Below, one piece after another: positions 11,776 to 21,586 of a DNA stretch of 64,000 nt; position 1 is the stretch's first letter; every line of letters starts with the position of its first letter. Below the pieces are notes generated by a model. It ran no database searches. It was given only the letters and a program-made list of their open reading frames with translations, and was not told where the DNA came from. The translations under genes and the position numbers were made by a program. The stretch comes from Daphnia carinata (lineage: Eukaryota > Arthropoda > Branchiopoda > Diplostraca > Daphniidae). Where the stretch lies: positions 8,030,424 to 8,094,423 of the forward strand of contig NC_081334.1 in the NCBI RefSeq assembly GCF_022539665.2. Reading direction: 5' to 3'.

Positions 11776-12327
11776 GTTGCAAGTCATATAGGGATGCCAG
11801 ACATTCAGGCCAGTGGCATGAAAATTTTCGGTACTTTACAGGCCTGTCGACTTTACACTTTGTTCAGGCCACTAGTGGCGCTAGCTGTATGGGTTCTGGA
11901 AGTCAGCGCCACCACCACCACTCGACTTATGCTTATGCTGTCTGTCGTGAAATTGTCAGTCGCGTGGTCGCGTAGTAACAGAGCGGAGCTCTTGATTTTT
12001 TTTTCTTTTTTTATTCGCGTGGTGTTTGCTGATATTTCTTCAAATTGGATTTCATTTGTGAGCTTTATTTTATTTGTGAGTACTTGTTGTATTTATTATT
12101 TGAACAACTCTGGAATGTTGATTTTTTTTGGTGAACACCCGAACCGGTGGCACGGTTCGGGGTAGTGTTCACTATGGAATGTGTCATTTTTTTCGGTAAA
12201 CACCCGAACCGATTTGGTTTTGGTGAAATTTTTGAATATTTTTTGGTGAACACAGTGTTCTCTTTGTATTTTTTTTTTTGAGCCATCCAATACAATTTTG
12301 TTCATACTTTTAATTTCTATTCTGTCT

Positions 12328-14223
12328 CTAACTCAAAGAGACGAGCATCGTTCGCCGTTTTTGCATATTTAATTGCGTTGAATTTGCGTAAATATCTGCA
12401 CATTGTTCTAAAAGTTCTGCGGTCGTTATCTTTTGTTTGGAATAGTCGTTCCACAAACCAAACAGTTTTAAATTTAATTCTTTGAAAGTTTTCCGCTGTC
12501 TTCTCAGTTTTTGGCCCTGTTCAAGCATCTTTGTGTATATATCAACCTGTATAGCCTCCTCGTAGAGAACTTCGAGGAGAATATACAGGTTGAGGCCTTT
12601 ACTGCTAATGCTAAGTCCAGCGTGATTTGCTAGATGTGTGTGCCAGCCTTCAACGTCATTAGTGGTTCTCACCTAAAGCATGTTAGAGTGAATGTAATCA
12701 TTTGAATGTTTTAAATTATATTTTTCTTTTAATACCTCTTGCATGAAGACCGACCAAACTTTAGGAAGCCAAAGCAAGCTGTCGATCCAGGTATTTTCCA
12801 TGTAGTTGTACAGTTTTCGCATCATAGTTCGGTTCTCCCTGTTTTCAATTTCCCAGACAGCTGATCTTAAATTTGCAAAGGCAGTAGGGATTTTTCCATG
12901 TGGGAGGAGATGGAGAGACATCATTTTCCTGCAATAGTTAGTAAATACATCTGTTAAGTTCCACAAGAAATATAGAAATATTCACACTCACTTGCAAATC
13001 CCACGAATTCGCATGTCTGTACGATATGCTCTTATTAAACCTATAATATTCATTAATATATTTCAAAATTTTACTTATTAATTTGTCTGTCCCAATGATC
13101 TTATGCGACGAAAAATACACTGGGTCCAATGGAAGCCACATCCAAATATTTTAACACCAATACCAAACTCTTTTTCAATAGCCAGTCACACTGACTTCTC
13201 AAAATCAACGACACATTCTTTCATGGCGTAAATGTACAAATAAATAATGTCTCGTAATTACTACATTCATAGTCATAAAAAATGTATAGTTATACCTGTT
13301 ACCAAGAATTACAGTTTTTATGTGTTTCAGCATACGTATGTAGTCCTTTTGAGTCCTACTAGCCATGAGGACAAAACATAATGGAACCATTTTCTTTTCG
13401 TTTCCATATCGAATGAAAGCGTGTATCGTCCACATCTGCATAAATGGTTTTTTGATGATGCTAAATGTTCCATCCATGTACCATCTTTTAGCATTTTTTA
13501 ATAGCCGCGCCTGTTTGTTAGTGAAACAGAGTATGTGTCTGCGCTTAGCGGTTACTACGTCATGAAGGTTTAGCCCATCCGGAATTCCATCGTCCTCAAA
13601 TGAAAAATCCAGTGTTTTTGGATTTTTTGGACGAGTCTTCGCTCTAAACAAAGTTTGGAATTTTTTAAATAAATACTTAGGCAAGAAATGTGTAAAAATA
13701 CCTAGCCATGTTGACTGATTTACAGACTTGTGTTCTATTCACAAGTTTCATTCTCCTATTTGATGCAAAGTGCTTAGCGATGATGGGGTCGGTAATGGCC
13801 TTAGCAGATTTCCCCTTATTTTTCAATCCTTCACGCTTAGCGTCCCTGTAAAGGACTAGCGACTCATATATATTTTCTTGTTTTGGGCAGGAAGTAATGT
13901 GCACTCCTCGCTGGATGATCGCATTGCCTGAAATCAGAATAAGCATTAAATAATACAAGAAATCTTTAAAAAGACAATGTATGTACCTGATTGCAAAACT
14001 GTGCATTTGCAAGGATTCTGCTGTGGTCGATGATTACACCGATAAAGAATACCATTACTCAGCACCTTCCAGACACCAAACTTGTATCCATGTTTGCGGT
14101 CAACAAGGATATTACTTAACCTAGATTTAAAATAGCAGGTTAGAAAAAAACACTATCATCACCACTAACCTCATAATCTGCCAACCGGCTGGGCTGTTTC
14201 CTCGATCTAGGGGGTCTTTCCAT
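12328..14223 (-). pseudogene. MULE transposase gene, spliced, with a premature stop
   Basis: Minus-strand pieces in order are: a possible first exon (ATG at 14,223, MERPPRSRKQPS); a FLYWCH-like finger at 14,120-13,987 (VDRKHGYKFGVWKVL ... YRCNHRP ... CKC) ending in a GTACAT donor; 13,927-13,705 (ITDPIIAKHF); the MULE core at 13,678-13,300 with WYMDGTFSII and KMVPLCFVLMASRTQKDY; a piece at ~13,225-13,100 with CVVDFEK and GCGFHW; and the C-terminal parts 12,966-12,675 and 12,672-12,328 (RTTNDVEGWHTHL). Candidate introns are short GT-AG segments, though not all junctions keep frame. An in-frame TGA at 13,186-13,188 follows the DFEKSV motif that holds the second catalytic acid. Confidence 0.8.
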
Positions 14224-14349
14224 GATATACTTAATAAACTTCAAATAAACTTTAATAAACTTGCTAACAAAGCGTCTAAGAACAAAGTGAGCAAAATTTC
14301 ACAATATATTATAACACGACACCTAGTGGAATTTATTGTTTACGAATTT

Positions 14350-14550
14350 TGGGGGTGGTGCCGAAACAGACAAAAATAGTGCCGAAACGGACAAAAGTGG
14401 CTAAGAAAACATACATTGTAATACCAATACTTAGGACCACCTCTGGTGGCGGTGCCGAAAAAGACAATCGCAGTGCCGAAACGGAAAAAATTGGTGCCGA
14501 AAACACCAAAATTCAAAGTGCCGAAAAAAGTGCCGAAACGGGTGGCAACC
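14350..14550 (-). repeat. MULE right terminal inverted repeat with GTGCCGAAA array
   Basis: Seven copies of GTGCCGAAA, the complement of the left-end word, lie between 14,358 and 14,540, interrupted by a ~50-bp unrelated spacer around 14,405-14,450. The outermost GTGCCGAAACGGGTGG pairs with the left terminus. Confidence 0.8.
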
Positions 14551-14559
14551 GGAAAAATA

Positions 14560-15690
14560 TGACTTTTATAAGGCCCAGACTGGTTCTTCTTTACCAAAAC
14601 ATGCGGTCCGAAGCGCAATAAAAGAAACGGTTTTTGTCGTATCCAAACTAGGCATATTTAATGACGTTGCTTGGTTCGAAACGCCGTGAAAAAGACGGCT
14701 TTTATTGGGCCGAAATCAGGCTTTTTAACCGAAATAAACATGGTCTGAAACCCAGACAACACACCTGGTTTTTCCGGGATAAAAACCGTCCTGAAAACTT
14801 TATATAGGACCGGATAAAAGAAAGCTTTTATCGGTCCCAAACTAGGCAAAAAAAGACGGCTTTTATTGGGCCGAAATTAGAATTGTGAACCAAAATGCAC
14901 ATATACTAAACTTATTGTCAAGTGGTTTTGTCGCGTTTTTTGCGAGCTCGAAGTCGACTCCCCTTTTTATCAAAATGCCTTAACAAATAGCTTACGAGAA
15001 TCAAGCTATTGAAATAAATGTAAGCGAGAAAAAAGGGAGCCAAAAAAAATATATACATTAATTTAGCATAGGAAATCCTCAAAATAAGCATTAGTTATGA
15101 TAGGACTTAATTTCAAATAATTCATGTCCTTAAAAAATTTACAGATCATACTAAGTTTGGAATTTAAAAATTTTTTTGCATAATTGGTTTAATTACTTTT
15201 GAGGGAACGAAGGTTTACCTTAATTTCGACTACATCTTTATGTTTTTAAAGTTTCCTGCTTGGGATCTGTTGTCGAAAGAAAACTATTTTCCTACATTTC
15301 TGTTTTATTGTTCGGGAATATTTATTTTATCATGTGTAGAATGGGTCAGTGGAAAGAGCATCTGAAAGTGGTGTGGGAGACCCGAGTTTTATTCCAGCCA
15401 CGCCAATCTTTTTTCACTTTGCCTTTAATGTACGGGCGGCCAAAAAACTTTTATTGGCCCAATAAAAGACGTCCTTAGGCCCGACCAAAAGACGTCTTTG
15501 GGCCCACGTCACCGTACAAAAAACCTAAAAAGCCCTTTTTTATCCCTGGTTTCGGCGGTCATAATTACCAGAATTGGTCGCCTTTCAGACCATTCTGGGA
15601 TGTTTTTAATACGGTTGGCACAGTCCCGTTGACTAGGACAAAAGACGTCTTAAGGACGGAAGTGTGCTGTCTGGGAAGTAGTTTAAAAAG
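14560..15690. repeat. Non-coding repeat tract with GGCCCAATAAAAG palindromes
   Basis: Short words recur in both orientations: GACGGCTTTTATTGGGCC at about 14,693 and 14,855, and GGCCCAATAAAAGACGTC at 15,456. The block ACAACACACCTGGTTT...CCGGGATAAAAACCGTC occurs at 11,505 and 14,758. The MULE sits inside one copy of this repeat. No ORF is convincing here. Confidence 0.5.
15338..15412 (+). repeat. tRNA-derived (SINE-like) sequence
   Basis: GGTCAGTGGAAAGAGCATCTG resembles a tRNA D-arm with an A box. It is followed after a suitable gap by GGGAGACCCGAGTTTTATTCC, which resembles the variable and T-arm with a B box. The acceptor ends do not pair, so it is not a working tRNA gene. Confidence 0.4.
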
Positions 15691-15738
15691 ATGTGTTAAC
15701 TTGTGCCGTTAGCAGTTTAACTAACCCAAAGAAACTGA

Positions 15739-16075
15739 ATGATCCCAAGGAATTATTCGAAGATGTTGGGGATGTGGGGGAAAAATGCAAGGATGTTTAA
15801 ATATCTATTCCCTGGCTGCGTTCCAAAAAAGAACAAAGATGGATCTCATAAACCACTCGCGGTTTCTAATTACACAAGACATAATGCGAAAAGACACTAT
15901 TTGGTAAGTTATTCAAATAATGCATTTTGATTTATGGATTAATATAAATTGTATCGCACTTCTAGAAACACGATCTAACTCATGAACTGGGCCATGTTCA
16001 ACGATGGAATGAAGCAGTACATAAATTAAAAGATGGAGATAATTCTAAAACATTCCTGTCCACATCACTTCCAAA
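15739..16075 (+). pseudogene. hAT transposase, 5' part (BED-type finger), split by Gypsy B
   Basis: Exon 15,739-15,903 opens with ATG and ends at a GTAAGT donor. The next exon starts at 15,966 after CTTCTAG, in phase. The product has a BED-like finger (PGCVPKKN ... NYTRHNAKRHYLKHD). The frame stops only because the LTR of Gypsy B begins at 16,076. The rest of the gene resumes at 41,151-41,155 on the same strand, and removing one 4-bp target copy keeps the frame. The protein is a cut-and-paste transposase; the downstream half is itself damaged. Confidence 0.75.
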
Positions 16076-16276
16076 TGTAAAGTTTCGAACCTCGTGTATT
16101 ACAGTGGATTGTCGTAACAATTCCGAATTTCATGGTACATACATGCAGTATTTATACTACTTAAGAACACACAAATTGAAGGTAAAATGGGAGGGGATAC
16201 GTTCGCTTTCACTTGTGAAACGCTTGAGGGATGTAAAGGGTGTGGCTGTCTTTGGATAGCCTTTGGGCTCGTTACA
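16076..16276 (-). repeat. Gypsy B 3' LTR (left)
   Basis: The plus strand starts TGTAAAGTTTCG and ends GGGCTCGTTACA. The sequence is 201 bp and differs from the right LTR at three sites. On the minus strand it contains a TATAAATA box near 16,149-16,157. Confidence 0.95.
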
Positions 16277-16291
16277 TTCCTTCCCCTCTTC
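16277..16291 (-). other. Gypsy B polypurine tract
   Basis: On the minus strand GAAGAGGGGAAGGAA lies directly before the 3' LTR, as expected for the plus-strand primer site of an LTR retroelement. Confidence 0.75.
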
Positions 16292-16485
16292 GATAATGAG
16301 AATTGGTCCACCAATTTGCCTTTTCCGTCACCGTCTACAGTTGTTGCTATGGATGAATAATAAAACTTGTTCCTTCACCAAAAATTTTTAGAAGAATTTG
16401 TTTTCCTTTTTCTTTTCCCGTCACCGGCTACAGTTGCTGCTATGATGGCTATGGTCGACTAATCTGGTTCCTCCACTTAAAAATT

Positions 16486-17844
16486 TTAAGAAGAAGAATT
16501 GCAGGTGATTTGAATCAAGTTGCGAGTGTATTGTCTTCTTTCTTTTCTTTTTTTATTCTTGCTTTTTCTTAAGCCCAGTATTTTAACTTTGTTCATGGTT
16601 TTTTCGCTTTTCTCGCGGCGATATTGTATTTCTCCTTTCTTTCCAGTCTTTGTCTGAGAATAACTGTTACGTTTTTGATCCCATTTTTGGAATATTGCTC
16701 GAGCTCTATCACTGCTTGGATGTGATTCAGCCGTGTGTCCATGGGAGTCTTTTATCCTTGGGTTTGCTCCGTGTAACAGTAAAATTTCGATCATGTCGAT
16801 TCTGTTGAATCCGGCTGCTACGTGTAAGGCGGTTGTGCCTGAGTCGTTTTGTTTGTTGATGTAGATACTTCTTGTTGCGCAAATTTGGAAGGCCACATCT
16901 TCCAGGCCATATTCGGCTAGATAATGCAAAACGGTTGTTCCATGTGGTCCTGTCATGTTGATGTTAGTTGGTGTCCATATTAACTTTGCACATTCTTCAT
17001 TTTTATGTGAAATTGCCACCATCAAGGGGGTTTCTCCATTGCTGTCTTGGGCTGTAAATTCGCAATTATAATGCTTCAGGATTCGTAGTAACAGTAGATC
17101 GTTGAAGGCTGCTGCTTTATGGCCGATTGTTTTTCCGTGGTATAATAGTTCTGGATCCGCTCCGAAGGATAGTAGCAGGTCTGTGATGTCGTACCTATTT
17201 TTTCTTACGCTTGAGTGGAGTAATGTTTGTCCTTCCTCATATCTTTTGTTTAGAAATGTTGCCATCTTCTGTCTTGGCCAACCTTGTTGCGTGCTGAATT
17301 TATTTTGAATGCATCTTCTTATCACCTGCATTGGGGCTCCCATCATCGTCAAAGAAAACTTACCGTTTTCTAAGTCTATCGTGGCTTGTCTACGCAAATG
17401 AATTTTCTCTGCTCGGTCTGCTGATATGGATGCTATCGTTTTCATCCGGCAGTTTTTACACGCTTTTGTTTCCTTGAGTTGGTTTTCTGGCTTGTTCCGT
17501 TCTTGAGGAGGGTCACACTGAAGATATGTGTCACTGTCGAACTCAATAAACTCAACACTGTAGTCACTTTCATAGACGGGTTCTATTCCACTATACGCTG
17601 TTAATCCATCATCTTCACTTGATTCACTGCTGTCATTCCGTTTTTCCTTATTTCCGTAAGAATTGTTCTTTTCTGTTTCTATTCCGTTCCATCCCATGTA
17701 CTGCACTAATTGCGTGTTGCTATCTGCACTTTCCTCACTTTCTTTTGCTTTGCATTCCTGTTGCGTATCCTCATTTTCGGTATCGCTAATAGTAATTAGC
17801 TCGTATACCCTTTTCGTCTCCTGGTGTGTGATTATTACTTCCAT
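16486..17844 (-). CDS. Ankyrin-repeat protein encoded in Gypsy B 3' region
   Basis: An uninterrupted 452-codon frame with an ATG in good context (AACCAAATGG). Residues 1-125 are acidic and Ser-rich. A KACKNCRMK segment follows at ~127-135. Five ankyrin repeats cover ~205-366 (TLLHSSVRKNRYDITDLLLS; TPLMVAISHKNEECAKLI; TTVLHYLAEYGLEDVA; TALHVAAGFNRIDMIEILLL). The tail (390-441) is rich in Lys/Arg (KSKNKKRKERR) and could be a nuclear signal. The gene lies between env and the 3' LTR on the sense strand, 210 nt before the LTR. Layout recalls IkB-like or viral ankyrin proteins, but I cannot assign a target. It has no stop or frameshift although env and gag of the same element do. Confidence 0.85.
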   Translation of the reverse strand: MEVIITHQETKRVYELITISDTENEDTQQECKAKESEESADSNTQLVQYMGWNGIETEKNNSYGNKEKRNDSSESSEDDGLTAYSGIEPVYESDYSVEFIEFDSDTYLQCDPPQERNKPENQLKETKACKNCRMKTIASISADRAEKIHLRRQATIDLENGKFSLTMMGAPMQVIRRCIQNKFSTQQGWPRQKMATFLNKRYEEGQTLLHSSVRKNRYDITDLLLSFGADPELLYHGKTIGHKAAAFNDLLLLRILKHYNCEFTAQDSNGETPLMVAISHKNEECAKLIWTPTNINMTGPHGTTVLHYLAEYGLEDVAFQICATRSIYINKQNDSGTTALHVAAGFNRIDMIEILLLHGANPRIKDSHGHTAESHPSSDRARAIFQKWDQKRNSYSQTKTGKKGEIQYRREKSEKTMNKVKILGLRKSKNKKRKERRQYTRNLIQITCNSSS

Positions 17845-17879
17845 TTGGTTATTGGTGTTGTTATAGGGCTATTTTTGGT

Positions 17880-18158
17880 TTATAATGCGCACTTTGCTTT
17901 GCGAAACTTTGTTGGAGTTATGTCGTTGAGACACTGGGAAGAGTTTAGTTTTCGTATTTTGCAAAATCTTGCATAGTCAAGGGTCTTCAGGTTGTTGTTT
18001 CTTTTCTTGTGTTCTTGTTTCTGTGTTCTTAATTTGATAACAGGTTTTCGTGCATTTTTAATGTATTTCTTTTTCCCCTTGAAGTTGAGTTGGATTCTTT
18101 TCGTCGCGTCTTGTCGCACTGACCTGTGGATATGTCGCCGGGTGAATATTTCCAACTT
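17880..18158 (-). CDS. Small basic ORF upstream of the ankyrin gene (uncertain)
   Basis: A 92-codon open stretch ends 35 nt before the ankyrin start. It has no ATG, so it would have to be a downstream exon or not a gene. It is strongly basic, with an Arg-rich start (FTRRHIHRSVRQDATKRIQ) and many Lys later (FKGKKKYIKNARK, KQEHKKRNNN). Basic RNA-binding exons of this kind occur in regulatory proteins of complex retroviruses, but that comparison is only by composition and position. A plus-strand frame overlaps it and has no better support. Confidence 0.3.
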   Translation of the reverse strand, partial: KLEIFTRRHIHRSVRQDATKRIQLNFKGKKKYIKNARKPVIKLRTQKQEHKKRNNNLKTLDYARFCKIRKLNSSQCLNDITPTKFRKAKCAL

Positions 18159-18330
18159 TCTTTATTCCTTTTTTAGTCATTGTCTTCTTATAGAGATTTT
18201 ATTGAACTTCTTGAGTTAGTTATCTTCGTTCTTTCGTAGAGATTACTGCTTCTTTTTGTTGCCTTGTTATTTCGTCTATGTGGAGGTGTTTGAATTTGCG
18301 TACGTTCTTCAGTATCGTGCACAGGTCGAT

Positions 18331-18833
18331 ATGGCCTTGCAGGGGTTCAGTGACGCGATTTTCTCTACCCCTGCTTGCCTTTTCAGCAGATTTACTGCCG
18401 AAGATCGGAGCCTCTTCTTTGATTTGTTTCGGCTTGCCTTTAAGGTGTCCGGTTTGGCTCCGTATGATTTTGGATATAAACGTCCGTCGCTTAGTGATTA
18501 TTATTATTTGTAAGTATCCTTTTTAGTTATTCCTTTATGAATTTATTACTTTTTATTTTATTTTATTTATTGTTAATTTTATTTATTTTTTTTTTTTTAG
18601 GAATCATCTGGGTTATGCGCGCTATCGCGACGTTTATCCGCTCAAGTTTGCCCGTTTTGTTTGGTGGCTTGAGTCGGGTGATGATATTTATCATCCTACC
18701 CCAACGTCTTCTCGTCTTCAGGAGGAGCGACTCCAAGAAGGGAGTGATGATCGCTGGGCCATCACGGATGTCTGGCAGATTTATGATTATCTTCTCCATG
18801 GCGTGCGGCTTCCTGAACATGATTCCTCGGACT
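18331..18833 (+). CDS. Spliced antisense gene inside Gypsy B, function unknown
   Basis: Exon 1 runs from an ATG at about 18,331 (GTCGATATGGCC) to 18,509. A 91-nt intron follows, with GTAAGT at 18,510 and a long pyrimidine tract ending in TTTAG at 18,600. Exon 2 runs to a TGA at 18,831-18,833. The frame is open across the junction and gives about 136 residues rich in Phe, Tyr, Asp and Arg (APYDFGYKRPSLSDYYYL in exon 1; RYRDVYPLKFARFVWWLES in exon 2). The frame also stays open upstream to ~18,256, so the start could be earlier. It lies opposite to gag, pol, env and the ankyrin gene, and diverges from the latter across about 490 nt. I do not recognise the family, and no canonical AATAAA follows closely. 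Confidence 0.55.
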
Positions 18834-19162
18834 GAAGACTTTGTTTGTTTTATAGTTTTGTAGTAAATGTTTTAGTTGGAAATACAGAATTATTATTTGA
18901 GTTTGCTTGTTCGTCTGCTTGTTTTACTATAGAATTTCAAGTAAGGGGTAATTGTGGGGAAAAAAATATATTAGTCATATTAAAAATTTTCATTTTTTTT
19001 TTTTTTTTTTGAATTTGGTCAATTTTAAAATGATAATCTGCTTAATTATTGGGGCTTTAAATGTTGGTAAGTACGTTATTTGCTGGGGTGCTACTTTATT
19101 AGGGAATTACCTAACTTGTTAGTAAATGATTGTACTTTCACTTTCGATGACCTTGGGGATTT

Positions 19163-21412
19163 TCACTTTCTGGCTGAATTACTACTGTCTGTTTCTGACA
19201 TGCAACGACATAGGTCTTCCCAAACCATGCTGTACCCAACGACGTAAGTACATGTTGTGTGTTTTCCTGTACATCGTTTGGGTGTGTCGGCTTCTTCGAT
19301 TGATGGGTAGATTAACGAGTTTGGTGCCCTTGGTCGTGGAGGGCGCACTTGACTTTGTCTTTCCATTGTCAGTTGTGATTGGGCGGGTGTTCTAATGAAC
19401 GGTTGTTCGATGGCTATTTCTGAATGATAATTCGTTTCTCGTGCCGGTATCATTGATGCAAGTTCGTGGTCTTCCTCTACGCCATCACCGTATCGGCTTG
19501 TAAACTTTCGGTTTCGGCGGATATGTTTTTTAATTTTTGATATGGGGTTGCAAATGATGAAGATTCTTAAACATATGAGGAACAGCACAAATCCAATTGC
19601 TGAAAGGCCTATTATTTTCAATTTGTCAAACCATGAAAACATATGACCTATTTGATTATCTTGTTGTTCTGACATCACAATATCTCCAACAGAATTAGAA
19701 TTTCCTTCCTGCATTCTGCCTACTAAGTCATTTAATATATTCAATTGTTCCATCTCCATCGTTTCGTGTGCTGGATGACTTTTCAGCGCGAAATCGAAAT
19801 CATTTAGGTGTAACTCTTCAAATTCCGTAATGAGGTCTAAATTTGGCATGTGAATGCTTGGTTTCTGGCGTATCCAATCTCCTTTAGTAGAATTGTGTTC
19901 CCAGGTGTGTGGATTTCCATTTAAATTGACTAACGGTGTTAAACGTAACGGTGACCATCCATCCGTTCCGATCGTGCAGTTCTGGCCTTCGTAAGTAAAG
20001 AACGGTTGGAATCCACAATTAGTTTCATTTGCTGATATAAAAATTCTTTTTGTTTCACATTGTTGGAGTGTCATTGCCTGACCGATCCCTTGTAGTCGTG
20101 TGCAGATTGGTAGGCCTACTGCTGCTGCAGCCAAAATTCCGTTTGTTTGGGCTAGGATAACAGCTTGTGTTCTTTTAATAGCTGATAGTTGACAGTATAC
20201 GTCCCGAATTTCTTTTGCAAGTTTGTTCTCATGTTCTGTTTCAATACTGATTTTGTATTGGTCGTGCATTTTATTAATTTCGTATTTTATTTTGTCGTTG
20301 AATTCTTCAATGTTTTTCGGCAGACCGCTCTCTAAGTTTTCATTAACTGATGAATCTTCATTTTGCTGATCCAGTGATATCAATAGGGATTCTACGGACG
20401 GTAAATTTATAATTTTGTCTTGCTCAATGGCCTGTATTTGTTCTTCTTCTGTTGCAGGCGTTGATTCTGTTATAGCCAACGGGGTCATTTTGGCTGTCTG
20501 TGTTGCTGACTGTGGGGTTGACAAACTTTCTTTTATTGTTGTCGTGCTCGGCGTAGTTGAGCTTGGTTGACTTGTTGTTGTTGTAGCCGTTGTTGTGGAA
20601 CTTGTCGTCATGGGTGTTGTTGTTGTTGTGGACGTAGGCTTTGTGGTAGTAGCGGATGTTGAAGTTACTTAAGCAGTTGTCGTAGATCTAATAGTAGTAG
20701 TGGTGAGCTTGGTGCTGGTTGACGTGATTATTGGTTTTGTAGTTATGGAAGGTTTTGTTGATGTTGATGTCACCATGGGTTTGTTCGTCACTTTTTGCGT
20801 TGGCGTTGGTTTATTTGCTATTGTACTTGTAGCTGGTTTAATTGTTGTCGTAGTTTTTACCGTTGTTTTTGTTGTTGTTCCCAAAGTTGTTTTTACTGTG
20901 GGCTTTGTAGGCGTCATAGCGCTTGTCGTTGTTGTGGATTTTTCTGTGGTGGGCGTGGCAGGGGGATTGGCTAAAGTTTTGCTGTTTTCTGATTGGTTGA
21001 TGTCCTCTCTTTTCATTAGTGGCGGTATGGATGGGAGTGTTTTTCCGTCCAATGGCTGTTTAGTGTGCAGCTGAGAGAGTCCGTATTTGGTGTGGATTGC
21101 GATATTCAAAGCTAAAGTGTTGTTTTTGGCTGGAGCCGTGACAATGCCCCAGGGTAACACGTCCTACTCTCTGAGTTAGACACTTTCTGTCTGATGAAGG
21201 TGAATGTAACCAAGTTCTATCTGTTGCCATGAGCTGTCCTGTGTGCTCAAATGTGCCCCAGATTGAGCTGGTGTTAGCGCATTCTTGAAGAACGAGCATT
21301 GTCGTATTTGCTTTAAAACAGGTGTTTGTGTTGAACGGTCTGATGGTGAAATCAGATGTATATTCGAATGCTTGTCCTTGTTCTGTTGTTTTGCTGCAGT
21401 TAGCAACTGTAG
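19163..21412 (-). pseudogene. Gypsy B env, C-terminal half with mucin-like and membrane segments
   Basis: The frame from 20,611 to 19,163 has a Thr/Ser-rich start, a Cys-containing ectodomain (LPICTRLQGIGQAMTLQQC; NCGFQPFFTYEGQNCTIGTD) and one hydrophobic membrane segment at residues ~331-353 (IIGLSAIGFVLFLICLRIFI). A ~120-residue cytoplasmic tail with basic and Pro-rich parts follows. Upstream, 21,160-20,672 is in the same frame and is an extended Thr-rich mucin-like domain, split from the rest by one TAA at 20,669-20,671. The stretch 21,412-21,165 carries N-glycosylation sites but needs a frame change. The N-terminal half lies beyond Gypsy A. As I recall, the Cys/Gly-Asp-Gly-Trp pattern resembles glycoproteins of chuvirus-like mononegaviruses captured by retroelements; this is tentative. 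Confidence 0.7.
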
Positions 21413-21416
21413 TTTG

Positions 21417-21586
21417 TGTAAAACATCTTCCCGTGTGGGAAGACGGACTTTACGAAATTAAGACAATAAAAAGATGTTGAACTCAGAGGCGTTTTACCCA
21501 CAATGACGTATGAGTTTATTGTAAGCTAAGATACAAGAATTAAAAAGACAAGAGAGCAAAAGATAAGAAGGAACATTTGAGAAAAC
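21417..21586 (-). repeat. Gypsy A 3' LTR, truncated remnant
   Basis: It matches 32,034-32,203 with one difference (ACGAAATT against ACGGAATT). Identity stops at GAGAAAAC. The next bases belong to env coding sequence, so a deletion removed the rest of this LTR together with the end of env. Confidence 0.9.

Larger units (their letters stand above)
11571..14550 (-). mobile_element. MULE (Mutator-like) DNA transposon
   Basis: The element is bounded by an exact 8-bp target duplication GGAAAAAT (11,563-11,570 and 14,551-14,558). Its ends are inverted: GGTGTCCACCCGTTTCGGC on the left against the complement of the right end, GGTTGCCACCCGTTTCGGC. The duplication length fits the 8-9 bp of MULEs. Inside is a minus-strand, intron-containing transposase gene with the MULE-type WYMDGTF motif. 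It is 2,980 bp long. The transposase has a premature stop, so this copy is probably not autonomous. Confidence 0.9.

Noticed and set aside
11265-12165. ORFs of 107-151 codons on both strands around the MULE left end
   Set aside because: They read through the GTTTCGGCAC repeat array and flanking repeat, which keeps frames open by repetition; no protein-like content.
20700-21074. 124-codon Val-rich plus-strand ORF
   Set aside because: It is the complement of the Thr-rich mucin-like env segment (ACN codons read as GTN/GTT), not a gene.
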